This document shows positions 34,877-42,980 of a stretch of DNA of 64,000 bases, piece by piece. This DNA is from Cyclobacterium sp. (lineage in GTDB: Bacteria > Bacteroidota > Bacteroidia > Cytophagales > Cyclobacteriaceae), in contig NZ_JABURL010000027.1 in the NCBI RefSeq assembly GCF_014762705.1, positions 1-64,000 on the forward strand, in the 5' to 3' direction. Each line of letters opens with the position of its first letter. Within the stretch, counting starts at the first letter, position 1. The position numbers and the translations under genes were made by a program. The notes beneath the pieces are model-generated. The model was given only the letters and a program-made list of their open reading frames with translations. It was not told the DNA's origin and did not search any database.

Positions 34877-36685
34877 ATGCAGAGTATCCGTAATATTGCG
34901 ATTATCGCACACGTTGACCATGGGAAAACTACCCTGGTGGACAAAATCATTCACGCCTCAAAAATTTTCAGAGAGAACCAACAATTTGAGGACCTGATCC
35001 TGGACAACAACGACCTGGAAAGGGAAAGGGGCATTACCATTCTTTCCAAAAATGTTTCTGTCAGGTATCAGGATATCAAAATTAATATCATAGACACACC
35101 TGGTCACGCTGATTTTGGTGGTGAAGTGGAACGGGTTTTGAAAATGGCAGATGGGGTTATATTATTGGTGGATGCCTTTGAAGGTCCCATGCCACAAACC
35201 CGTTTTGTTCTGGGAAAAGCGCTGGAATTGGGTCTCACCCCTATTGTAGTCGTCAATAAAGTAGACAAAGAAAACTGCAGGCCTGATGAAGTGCAGGAAG
35301 CAGTCTTTGAATTGATGTTTAACCTGGATGCTACCGAGGAGCAGTTGGAATTCCATACCCTTTATGGTTCTGCCAAAAATAACTGGATGGGGCCTGACTG
35401 GAAAAACCCAACAGATTCCATTATCCCTCTGCTGGATGCTATTGTAAAATACATTCCAGAACCGAAGATTGAAGAAGGAAGCACCCAAATGCAAATCACC
35501 TCTCTGGATTATTCTAACTTTGTGGGCAGGATAGCTATCGGAAGAGTAAAGAGAGGACAGATCATAGAAGGCCAGCAATATTCCCTTTGCAAGGCAGATG
35601 GAAGCACCAAAAGAATAAAAGTCAAAGAAGTTCATGTTTTTGAAGGCCTCGGTAAAAACAGAGTTTCTGAGGTGCAACCCGGAGATATTTGTGCCATTAC
35701 CGGCATTGAGGGCTTTGATATCGGAGATACGGTAGCCGACCTGGAAAAGCCCGAACCCTTACCCAGGATCACTATCGACGAGCCTACCATGAACATGCTT
35801 TTCACCATCAACAATTCTCCGTTTTTCGGGAAAGAAGGTAAGTTCGTTACCTCCAGGCACCTGAGGGACAGACTGATGAAGGAAACAGAAAAGAACCTTG
35901 CCTTGCGGGTTGAACCCACTGACAGTGAAGATAAATTTCTGGTCTATGGCAGAGGCATTCTTCACTTGTCCGTGCTGATTGAAACCATGCGCAGAGAAGG
36001 ATACGAAATCCAGGTGGGACAGCCTCAGGTTCTTTACAAAACCGTCAATGGGGAGAAACATGAACCCATTGAAACTTTGGTTGTAGATGTTCCCGATACG
36101 GCTGCAGGTAAGGTTATCGAATTGGCTACCCAAAGAAAAGGTGAGCTGTTGGTCATGGAGCCAAAAGGAGATTTACAGCATCTGGAATTCAAAATCCCGT
36201 CCAGAGGATTAATTGGATTAAGAAATAATGTACTGACTGCCACCCAGGGTGAAGCCATCATGAATCACCGGTTCTCAGCCTATGAACCATTCAAAGGAGT
36301 CATTCCCGGAAGAGTCAATGGATCTTTGATTTCTATGGAAGGTGGTGCATGTACGGCTTATGCCATTGACAAATTACAGGACAGGGGCTTTTTCTTTGTA
36401 GATCCGGGAGAGGAGTTGTATGCCGGCCAGGTAATTGGAGAGCATTCCCGTGACAATGACATCGTAGTGAATGTACAAAAAGGAAAACAGCTCACCAATA
36501 TGCGGGCTTCCGGCTCAGATACAAATACTAAAATTGCGCCAGCCAGAAAATTTTCCCTGGAAGAGGCTATGGAATACATTCAGAAAGATGAATATCTGGA
36601 AGTTACTCCAAAAAGTATCCGGATGCGGAAAATACACCTGAACGAGAACGAGAGAAACAAAGCTGCAAAAATGCAGGATGCATAA
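34877..36685 (+). CDS. Translational GTPase TypA/BipA
   Basis: Ribosome-binding GTPase of 602 residues related to EF-G, needed for ribosome assembly and growth under stress or cold. G1 is AHVDHGKTT, G2 RGITI, G3 DTPGHADFGG, G4 NKVDK and G5 GSAKN. The EF-G-like domains follow, and the specific C-terminal domain contains IPSRGLIGLRNN and the conserved FFVDPGEELYAGQVIG. Length and all motifs are normal. It has its own promoter and a strong terminator. Confidence 0.97.
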   Translation: MQSIRNIAIIAHVDHGKTTLVDKIIHASKIFRENQQFEDLILDNNDLERERGITILSKNVSVRYQDIKINIIDTPGHADFGGEVERVLKMADGVILLVDAFEGPMPQTRFVLGKALELGLTPIVVVNKVDKENCRPDEVQEAVFELMFNLDATEEQLEFHTLYGSAKNNWMGPDWKNPTDSIIPLLDAIVKYIPEPKIEEGSTQMQITSLDYSNFVGRIAIGRVKRGQIIEGQQYSLCKADGSTKRIKVKEVHVFEGLGKNRVSEVQPGDICAITGIEGFDIGDTVADLEKPEPLPRITIDEPTMNMLFTINNSPFFGKEGKFVTSRHLRDRLMKETEKNLALRVEPTDSEDKFLVYGRGILHLSVLIETMRREGYEIQVGQPQVLYKTVNGEKHEPIETLVVDVPDTAAGKVIELATQRKGELLVMEPKGDLQHLEFKIPSRGLIGLRNNVLTATQGEAIMNHRFSAYEPFKGVIPGRVNGSLISMEGGACTAYAIDKLQDRGFFFVDPGEELYAGQVIGEHSRDNDIVVNVQKGKQLTNMRASGSDTNTKIAPARKFSLEEAMEYIQKDEYLEVTPKSIRMRKIHLNENERNKAAKMQDA

Positions 36686-36691
36686 ACTTTC

Positions 36692-36725
36692 AAAAAGGAT
36701 GGGATTAATTTTCCATCCTTTTTTT
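36692..36725 (+). terminator. Intrinsic terminator of typA
   Basis: AAAAAGGATGG (36692-36702) pairs with CCATCCTTTTT (36713-36723) around a 10-base loop and ends in a run of T. It lies 6 bases after the typA stop. Confidence 0.8.
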
Positions 36726-36756
36726 ATTTCTTGCTGAACGATTGACCATATTTCCT

Positions 36757-36764
36757 TAAATTTG
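36757..36764 (+). promoter_or_regulatory. -7 promoter element of pfkA
   Basis: TAAATTTG matches the phylum -7 consensus. A TTG lies 23 bases upstream, longer than ideal. Transcription would start near 36771, upstream of the pfkA ATG at 36846. Confidence 0.4.
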
Positions 36765-36845
36765 GGCTTTGATATGAATTATTGATCCCGATTGGAAACC
36801 TTGCCATATTTCCAACTTCGGGTCCCCTACCATATAAATCCAATC

Positions 36846-37820
36846 ATGAAGAAAATTGCAGTATTTACATCAGGAGGAGATTCACCCGGAATGAATGCCT
36901 GTATCAGGGCGGTAGTCAGAACAGGTATATACCACGAGATTGATGTTTATGGCATCATGTATGGTTACGACGGAATGATAAATGGAAGCATCAGGAAAAT
37001 GCAATCCCATTCGGTAAGTAATATCCTACAAAGAGGTGGGACCATACTAAAATCTGCAAGAAGTGAGAATTTCCGAACCAAAGAGGGCCGGAAAAAAGCC
37101 TATGAGGAACTCACCAAACATGGGATAGAAGGGTTGGTGGCTATAGGAGGTGATGGCACTTTCACCGGAGCAAAAATATTCTTTGAGGAATACGGCATAC
37201 CTACTGTGGGATGCCCCGGAACCATAGACAATGATATTTTTGGCACCGACTATACCATAGGTTTTGATACTGCAGTTAATACGGCATTGGAAGCCATCGA
37301 TAAAATCAGGGATACAGCGGCAGCACATGACCGGATCTTTTTCATAGAAGTAATGGGAAGGGATAGTGGATATATTGCCATAGAATGTGGTATAGGTGGG
37401 GGAGCTGAACTGGTCATGGTACCGGAGACAACCACCACCATAGAGGATGTGGTAAAGTCACTCAAAGGACTTAGAAAATCCAAAACTTCAAGTATAGTGG
37501 TGGTAGCGGAAGGTGATGAAGAGGGCGGTGCAGCGCAGATTATGGATAGGGTTAAATCCCAGTTTAAAGGGGATGATAAAGAATTTAAAGTCACTACTCT
37601 GGGCCATATCCAAAGAGGTGGTAGCCCTACGGCCAAAGACAGAATTTTAGGCAGCAGAAGTGGCATGGCGGCAGTGGAGGGATTGCTAAAAGGCGAATCA
37701 AATTGTATGGCAGGAATTATTAACGATCAGGTCGTTTATTCTTCCTTCGAGGAATGTATCAATAAAAGCAAACCCCTGAAAGAAGAATACCTCAGGCTTC
37801 AGGAACTGTTAAGTATCTGA
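36846..37820 (+). CDS. 6-phosphofructokinase
   Basis: Glycolytic enzyme of 324 residues that phosphorylates fructose 6-phosphate with ATP. The ATP-binding FTSGGDSPGMN is at residues 6-16, GGDGTFTGA and the catalytic GTIDNDIFGTD follow, and the substrate segment MGRDSGYIA is present. ATP use is supported by the glycine following GGD in GGDGT. ATG 36846 is chosen because the product then begins MKKIAVFTSGG like other family members; 36792 would add 18 unconserved residues. The small LemA-like gene starts 1 base after its stop. Confidence 0.96.
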   Translation: MKKIAVFTSGGDSPGMNACIRAVVRTGIYHEIDVYGIMYGYDGMINGSIRKMQSHSVSNILQRGGTILKSARSENFRTKEGRKKAYEELTKHGIEGLVAIGGDGTFTGAKIFFEEYGIPTVGCPGTIDNDIFGTDYTIGFDTAVNTALEAIDKIRDTAAAHDRIFFIEVMGRDSGYIAIECGIGGGAELVMVPETTTTIEDVVKSLKGLRKSKTSSIVVVAEGDEEGGAAQIMDRVKSQFKGDDKEFKVTTLGHIQRGGSPTAKDRILGSRSGMAAVEGLLKGESNCMAGIINDQVVYSSFEECINKSKPLKEEYLRLQELLSI

Positions 37821-37821
37821 A

Positions 37822-38196
37822 ATGGGATTCATACCAATTTTTATTTCCCTGGGGGGTTTTGTGTTCCTGTTTGTAATTCTGGTGCATTACAACCTGTTAC
37901 AAAAAAGAAAAAACATGCAAACAGCCTTGCAGCAAATCTCAGGGCTTATGGGTGATTTAGGCATGGGTAAGACAGATGAACACCAGAATTCTTTCCCTGT
38001 TATTGATCTTTCAAAGGCGGAACGACTGTTCAGGGAAATGCGGAATTCGCCACGGACTGCTAATGATCCTGAGCGTACCAACCTTCTTGAAGAAAAGATT
38101 CTTCAGGCAAAACGGATAAGGTATGAATACAATAAGCTGCTTAAAACCAAGCCTTATTCCTTTGTGGCTAAACTTCTGGGTCACCGGGACATTTGA
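37822..38196 (+). CDS. Small membrane-anchored LemA-like protein
   Basis: Protein of 124 residues with one N-terminal helix (about 4-24) followed by a charged helical domain. The stretch after the membrane helix (NLLQKRKNMQTALQQI) and the C-terminal AKRIRYEYNKLLKTKPYSFVA resemble the start and end of LemA proteins, but the central part is shortened from the usual 180-200 residues. It starts 1 base after pfkA and so is co-transcribed with it. Its last 16 bases overlap the end of the convergent miaA. Function unknown. Confidence 0.6.
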   Translation: MGFIPIFISLGGFVFLFVILVHYNLLQKRKNMQTALQQISGLMGDLGMGKTDEHQNSFPVIDLSKAERLFREMRNSPRTANDPERTNLLEEKILQAKRIRYEYNKLLKTKPYSFVAKLLGHRDI

Positions 38197-39095
38197 ACCA
38201 ATATCCAGGACAGGATGTCAGTAAATGATTGGGGGTGAAACCAAACATAGTCCGGATCCCTTCGCAGCCAGGTCAACTGCCGCTTGGCATATCTTCGGGA
38301 GTTTCTTTTCAGCAATCTGATAGCTTCTTCCCTATCATATTCTCTATCCAAATACCCAAATATTTCTTTATAGCCTACCGTCTGAAGTGCATTCAATTCC
38401 CGATGAGGATACAATTGAGCCGCTTCTTCAAAAAGGCCATTTCGGATCATTTCATCCATCCTTTGGTCTATCCTTGCATAAAGCTCTTTTCTGTCCCTGC
38501 TAAGTGCTATTTTTAAGGCCCTGAATGGTCTTGACTTTTTACTTTTTTTCCTAAATCGACTGAAAGGTTTACCGGTGCTCAGACATACCTCCAGGGCCCT
38601 GATCAGTCGCTGAGGGTTATTGAGATCCACCTGATGAAAATATTCCGGATCCAGGTCCAATAACCTATTTTGCAGCGCAGGCAAGCCGCCGTTCCGGTAT
38701 TTGAGATTTAGCTCTTCCCTGATCTGCTGGTCTGTTTCTGGCATCTCATCCAGCCCATCTACCACTGCATCGATATACAAACCTGAGCCACCAGTCATGA
38801 TGAGCAAATCCTGATCTATGAAGAGCTTTTCAATTAAATGAAGCGCATCTTTTTCAAAAGCTTTAACATCATAAGGATCGTGAATGGACTTGTTATCAAT
38901 AAAAAAATGGGGTACTTTTTTCAAATCCTCTGTACCCGGTTTTGCAGTACCTACATTCATTTCCCGAAAAAATTGTCTACTATCCGAGGAAATAATAGAA
39001 GTATTAAATTTTTTGGCTAAATTTATGCACAAATCAGTTTTGCCTACAGCAGTTGGACCGGCGACGACTAAAAGAATTTTGTTGATGGGAGTCAA
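38181..39095 (-). CDS. tRNA dimethylallyltransferase
   Basis: Adds a dimethylallyl group to A37 of tRNAs reading UNN codons, improving decoding. The protein has 304 residues. The P-loop is AGPTAVGKTDL near residue 12, followed by ISSDSRQFFREMNVGTAKP, the GGSGLYIDAV segment, NPQRLIRALEV and the C-terminal QTVGYKEIFGYLD and RYAKRQLTWLRRD motifs. The start codon is TTG at 39095; no ATG is available before the P-loop. It is divergent from the receiver-HPt gene with a 47-base gap. Confidence 0.96.
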   Translation of the reverse strand: MTPINKILLVVAGPTAVGKTDLCINLAKKFNTSIISSDSRQFFREMNVGTAKPGTEDLKKVPHFFIDNKSIHDPYDVKAFEKDALHLIEKLFIDQDLLIMTGGSGLYIDAVVDGLDEMPETDQQIREELNLKYRNGGLPALQNRLLDLDPEYFHQVDLNNPQRLIRALEVCLSTGKPFSRFRKKSKKSRPFRALKIALSRDRKELYARIDQRMDEMIRNGLFEEAAQLYPHRELNALQTVGYKEIFGYLDREYDREEAIRLLKRNSRRYAKRQLTWLRRDPDYVWFHPQSFTDILSWILVQMSR

Positions 39096-39142
39096 ATTTT
39101 GTGAAACCTAGAATAGAATCCCGAAGTTAAGGAATTTCAGCC

Positions 39143-39901
39143 ATGAAAAACAAAAAAGTCCTGATCGTAGATGACAATGCACTGAACCGCAGGGTTTTCG
39201 AAAATGTAATCGGACACAACTATTTTTTTGAATCTGCCTCTGATGGCATGGAGGCCATTGAGATGCTCAAAACAAAAAAGTATGACATTGTTTTGATGGA
39301 CATACAGATGCCCAGGCTGGATGGAATCTCCTGTCTCAAAATAATTAAAGAAGAAGAAATCACCAATATCCCCATCATTGCCATTTCCGCCTATTCCAAT
39401 CAGGGTGATCGGGAATATTTTTTATCTACCGGGTTTGATGATTTTATTGCCAAACCGGTGAAACCAAAAGACCTTTTGGAAACCATCCATTTCCATTTGC
39501 AACCAGGCCTTCAGAAAACCGATACTTCAGAAAATGATTCCAATGAAGAAGTCAATCTCAATGAATCTGTCATTCAACAGTTATTAAAATACCATAACCT
39601 GGATAACATAAAATCAGTCTATCATGACTTTTTAGAAGAAGCGGAAAGCCTGACTGAAGAAATAAAAAAATTGGCAGATTTGGAAAAATTTGAGGAAATT
39701 GGAGAAAAACTTCACATATTGAAGGGTAATTCAGGAACTTTGGGGGTAAATGTGATCCACAAAGTCACTTCCAATTTTGAAAAAAAAATCAAGCAATTGG
39801 AACATAACGAATTATACAAGGAAATTAGAAAGTTGGAAGAGGGATTAAAAACCTACCAAAAGCTTATTGAAAACGATAAAATATTTGCAAAATATGAGTG
39901 A
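39143..39901 (+). CDS. Receiver-HPt phosphotransfer protein
   Basis: Two-domain phosphorelay protein of 252 residues. The N-terminal receiver (about 3-120) has Asp10, Asp11 and phospho-acceptor Asp53 in LMDIQMP, with Lys104-Pro105. The C-terminal histidine phosphotransfer domain (about 140-245) carries His191 in LHILKGNSGTLG, close to the HPt consensus HxLKGxxxxLG. Phosphate could therefore move between the receiver and HPt of one polypeptide or to the receiver encoded next, whose start overlaps this stop by 8 bases. No histidine kinase is adjacent. Confidence 0.9.
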   Translation: MKNKKVLIVDDNALNRRVFENVIGHNYFFESASDGMEAIEMLKTKKYDIVLMDIQMPRLDGISCLKIIKEEEITNIPIIAISAYSNQGDREYFLSTGFDDFIAKPVKPKDLLETIHFHLQPGLQKTDTSENDSNEEVNLNESVIQQLLKYHNLDNIKSVYHDFLEEAESLTEEIKKLADLEKFEEIGEKLHILKGNSGTLGVNVIHKVTSNFEKKIKQLEHNELYKEIRKLEEGLKTYQKLIENDKIFAKYE

Positions 39902-40274
39902 ATCCAAAAAAGTACTGGTAGCGGAAGACAGCTCTGTGATCATCAATTTAACAAAAAACGTTCTGTTATTTGAAAACTTTCATATAACAGCTGTTAAAAA
40001 TGGGAAACAGGTACTGGATAAGTTGGAAAATGAGGACTTTGACCTGATACTGATGGATATCAATATGCCTGTGATGGATGGCATTGCCTGTACCAAAGCC
40101 ATCCGTAAACTTCCTGATGCAAAAAAATCAGGAATCCCGATCATTGCCATCACAGGGAATTATAAAAATTTCACCCTTGATGATTTCAAAAAAGCAGGTC
40201 TTGATGACTATGTTCAAAAGCCTTTGGATTATGATTTACTGCTTTCTACAGTAAAAAAGCATCTTTTCAAGTAA
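39894..40274 (+). CDS. Single-domain response regulator
   Basis: Receiver of 126 residues without output domain. The acidic residues are in VLVAEDSS, the acceptor Asp is in LILMDINMPVMDG, and the Lys-Pro pair in YVQKPLDYD. ATG 39894 is chosen because it gives a normal receiver N terminus (MSESKKVLVAED) and overlaps the upstream stop by 8 bases, implying translational coupling with the receiver-HPt protein. The two are likely partners in one relay. Output is probably by protein contact. Confidence 0.88.
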   Translation: MSESKKVLVAEDSSVIINLTKNVLLFENFHITAVKNGKQVLDKLENEDFDLILMDINMPVMDGIACTKAIRKLPDAKKSGIPIIAITGNYKNFTLDDFKKAGLDDYVQKPLDYDLLLSTVKKHLFK

Positions 40275-40278
40275 TAAA

Positions 40279-40557
40279 ATGCCCATCAAGTATACCAAAA
40301 ACTATTTGGACAAATTGGAAAATATTTTTGCTGCCTCTGAATATCACCTTAGGTATGAAAAAGGCAATTTTAAATCAGGTTATTGTATTCTAAAAGACAC
40401 TAAGATCGTTATCATCAATAAGTATTTCACCTTGGAGGGCAAAATAAATGCTTTGCTGGAAATCTTAAAAACGCTTGATTTTAACCCTCAGTCTTTTGAA
40501 AACCAGAAACAACAAGATTTTCTGATTGAACTTAAACAAACTGAATTGAAGCTTTGA
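40279..40557 (+). CDS. Conserved small protein of unknown function
   Basis: Cytoplasmic protein of 92 residues beginning MPIKYTKNYLDKLENIF and containing LRYEKGNFKSGYCIL and KIVIINKYFTLEGKI, a strand-rich pattern also seen in short uncharacterised proteins of this phylum. It sits 4 bases after the response regulator and its TGA overlaps the TTG start of the PhnP-like gene. Its place in a tight operon supports a real gene. No function can be assigned. Confidence 0.72.
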   Translation: MPIKYTKNYLDKLENIFAASEYHLRYEKGNFKSGYCILKDTKIVIINKYFTLEGKINALLEILKTLDFNPQSFENQKQQDFLIELKQTELKL

Positions 40558-41315
40558 ACATAACATTTTTAGGGACTGGAACTTCTCAAGGTGTGCCTGT
40601 CATTGGTTGCAATTGCGAGGTCTGCCGGTCTTTGGATTTCCGGGACAAACGATTGAGGACATCCCTTCACATTGAAGATCAGGGTACAAGTATCGTCATA
40701 GATACAGGTCCGGATTTCAGATTGCAAATGCTCCATAATTCCATAAACAGGCTTGATGCGGTGGTATACACTCATGAGCACAAAGACCATACTGCAGGTC
40801 TGGACGATATCAGGCCATTCAATTTCAAGCAGCAAACAGACATCCCCTTATTTGGCACTACTCAGGTACTGAATCAGATCAAATCAGAATTTGCTTATAT
40901 TTTTGCGAAAAACAAATATCCCGGGATACCCAGGGTGATGATGCATGAAGTCAACAACCTCCCCTTTGATGTGATGGGTATCACTTTCACCCCAATTCAG
41001 GTCATGCATCACAAATTACCGGTTTTCGGGTTTAGGATAGGTGACTTTACCTATATTACTGATGCCAATTACATCTCACCCGAGGAGATTGAAAAAGTCA
41101 AAGGGACAAAAATATTGGTTCTGAATGCTTTGCAAATTAAACCACATATTTCACACTTTACTTTGGAGGAGGCCCTTGCTTTCATAGAAGAAATCAATCC
41201 GGAAAGCGCCTACCTGACTCATATTAGCCATAAGTTGGGCCTGCATCAAAAGGTTCAAACCAACCTGCCTGAAAATGTAGCCCTGGCTTTTGACGGCTTA
41301 CAAATCAGCACCTGA
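40554..41315 (+). CDS. PhnP-like metallo-beta-lactamase-fold hydrolase, TTG start
   Basis: Hydrolase of 253 residues of the PhnP type (phosphodiesterase of cyclic phosphates in the founding member). It opens MNITFLGTGTSQGVPVIGC, with a structural zinc site CNCEVC (Cys19, Cys21, Cys24), and the metal motif is HEHKDH at 74-79. Further ligands are likely in DTGPDF, QVMHHKLPVFGFR and TDANY. The start is TTG 40554 overlapping the previous stop in TTGA. No phosphonate genes are nearby, so the substrate is probably another nucleotide- or sugar-type phosphodiester. Confidence 0.88.
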   Translation: MNITFLGTGTSQGVPVIGCNCEVCRSLDFRDKRLRTSLHIEDQGTSIVIDTGPDFRLQMLHNSINRLDAVVYTHEHKDHTAGLDDIRPFNFKQQTDIPLFGTTQVLNQIKSEFAYIFAKNKYPGIPRVMMHEVNNLPFDVMGITFTPIQVMHHKLPVFGFRIGDFTYITDANYISPEEIEKVKGTKILVLNALQIKPHISHFTLEEALAFIEEINPESAYLTHISHKLGLHQKVQTNLPENVALAFDGLQIST

Positions 41316-41316
41316 C

Positions 41317-42882
41317 ATGCACCTGAATTATCACTTTCTCCGCTTTCTTTGCCCTGCATTGGAAAAAAAAATTCTCGGCGCCCTTACTACAGCCTGCTTT
41401 TCACAGCATAAAGAAGAATTGATACTTGAATTTCAAACCAAAGAAAACCGATCTTTTCATATCAGGGCATTATTGCTCCCATCAAATACCAGCCTGAGCT
41501 TTCCTGAGGATTTTAAAAGAAGCAAAAAAAACAATGTTGACCTGTTTCCGGAGATCCTTCACCATACCCTTACCGGCATTCACTTACTGGTATTTGAAAG
41601 GGCCTTTTTTCTGGAGTTTGACAATGGCTTGATATTGTTGTTTAAAATGCATGGAAGCAGGTCCAATATCCTGCTATACCCCTCCAGGGTTGATCTTCCT
41701 GTACGGTTGTTCAGGAAGGATCTCAGAGAAGACATGACGATTCAACTTTCTGGATTGGAAAAACCACTGGACCTGAGCTGGGCCCGGTTCAAAGCGCTGG
41801 AGGGCAATGCCAGCCAGTTTTTGCCGACCTTGGGAAAACTACCCAGAGCCTGGTTGAAAAAGCAGGGATATATTGAAGCTGATCTGGAAACGAGATTCAA
41901 ATTGATACAGGAAGTAATGGACATGATGGAAAGCCCCCTGTTTTCCATTTATCAGGAGGAAGACAAATACTCACTGACCCTTCTTCCCTGCTCTAATGCG
42001 CTATTCTCTACCACTGATCCGCTGGAGGCCGCCAATAGTTATTACCAAAAAGCCGTAGTTCAACAAGCCTTTGACAACCAAAAACTAACCTTGTTGCGAT
42101 CTTTAGCCGAGCAAAGGAAAAAAACGGAGAATTACCTCCAGAAAACCAGGGATAAGCTAAAAATCATGGAAAGCGAGCCAGCCCTCAGTCAAACGGCAGA
42201 CATCATTATGGCAAACCTCCATCAAATACCCCCTGGGTCAGAGCAGGTGGATTTGTTTGATTTTTATTCCAATGAGGTTCGGGAAATTAAGTTAAAAAAA
42301 GGAACCAGCCCACAAAAACATGCCGAAAACCTCTACAGAAAAAGCAAAAACAAAAAAATTGAATTTGAACAATTAAGAAAAAATCTCGATGTAAAGGAAA
42401 AACAACTTGCTGAATTAAAACAGGAGGAGGAAGAATTGCTACAAGTGGAAGATTTCCGCACCCTAAAAGCAAAAACCAAAACAGGAACAATCCATGGTTC
42501 AAAACAGGAACAGGTACAATTGCCTTACAAAAAATTTGAAGTAGAGGGTTTCGAAGTATGGGTAGGAAAATCTGCCAGGTCCAATGATGAGTTGTTAAGG
42601 AGATATACCTGGAAAGAGGATATCTGGTTACATGCCAAAGATGTTGCAGGCTCTCATGTAATCATCAAACAACAATCGGGCATGGCTATTCCCAATCCCG
42701 TTCTGGAAAAAGCCGCCGCCCTGGCAGCCTATTATTCCAAAAATAAGACTACCTCCCTGGCTGCTGTGATATTCACCCCCTGCAAATTTGTCCGTAAAGT
42801 AAAGGGTTCCCCTGCGGGCGCAGTAATGGTAGACAGGGAAAAAGTAATAATGGTATCTCCGAAAGGGCCGGAAAACCTGTAA
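41317..42882 (+). CDS. NFACT-family protein, RqcH/Rqc2-like
   Basis: Protein of 521 residues of the NFACT (fibronectin-binding/RqcH) family. The N-terminal NFACT-N region covers about 1-200, a long coiled coil about 250-385 (RSLAEQRKKTENYLQKTRDK, KQLAELKQEEEELL), and the C-terminal NFACT-R domain about 415-515 (FEVWVGKSARSNDELLRRYT ... WLHAKDVAGSHVIIK). In Bacillus, RqcH binds stalled 50S subunits and recruits tRNA-Ala to add C-terminal alanine tails that mark nascent chains. The NFACT-N part looks diverged. It starts 1 base after the PhnP-like gene and ends at a strong hairpin. Confidence 0.85.
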   Translation: MHLNYHFLRFLCPALEKKILGALTTACFSQHKEELILEFQTKENRSFHIRALLLPSNTSLSFPEDFKRSKKNNVDLFPEILHHTLTGIHLLVFERAFFLEFDNGLILLFKMHGSRSNILLYPSRVDLPVRLFRKDLREDMTIQLSGLEKPLDLSWARFKALEGNASQFLPTLGKLPRAWLKKQGYIEADLETRFKLIQEVMDMMESPLFSIYQEEDKYSLTLLPCSNALFSTTDPLEAANSYYQKAVVQQAFDNQKLTLLRSLAEQRKKTENYLQKTRDKLKIMESEPALSQTADIIMANLHQIPPGSEQVDLFDFYSNEVREIKLKKGTSPQKHAENLYRKSKNKKIEFEQLRKNLDVKEKQLAELKQEEEELLQVEDFRTLKAKTKTGTIHGSKQEQVQLPYKKFEVEGFEVWVGKSARSNDELLRRYTWKEDIWLHAKDVAGSHVIIKQQSGMAIPNPVLEKAAALAAYYSKNKTTSLAAVIFTPCKFVRKVKGSPAGAVMVDREKVIMVSPKGPENL

Positions 42883-42889
42883 GAAAAAA

Positions 42890-42916
42890 AGGCAGCCTGA
42901 TTTCACCAGGCTGCCT
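42890..42916. terminator. Bidirectional intrinsic terminator
   Basis: AGGCAGCCTG (42890-42899) and CAGGCTGCCT (42907-42916) form a perfect 10-base stem with a 7-base loop. The plus side is followed by AAAAATTTATT. The minus side is followed by a long T run (complement of AAGAAAAAAA), so it is strongest for pyk but lies between both convergent genes. Confidence 0.8.
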
Positions 42917-42980
42917 AAAAATTTATTGGTCAACTAATCGAACCTTGCGGTTTCAAGACAATCACACCGTTGGGCAGCTA

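Noticed and set aside
35162-35677. 171-codon frame antisense to typA
   Set aside because: It is fully inside an intact typA gene with no independent features.
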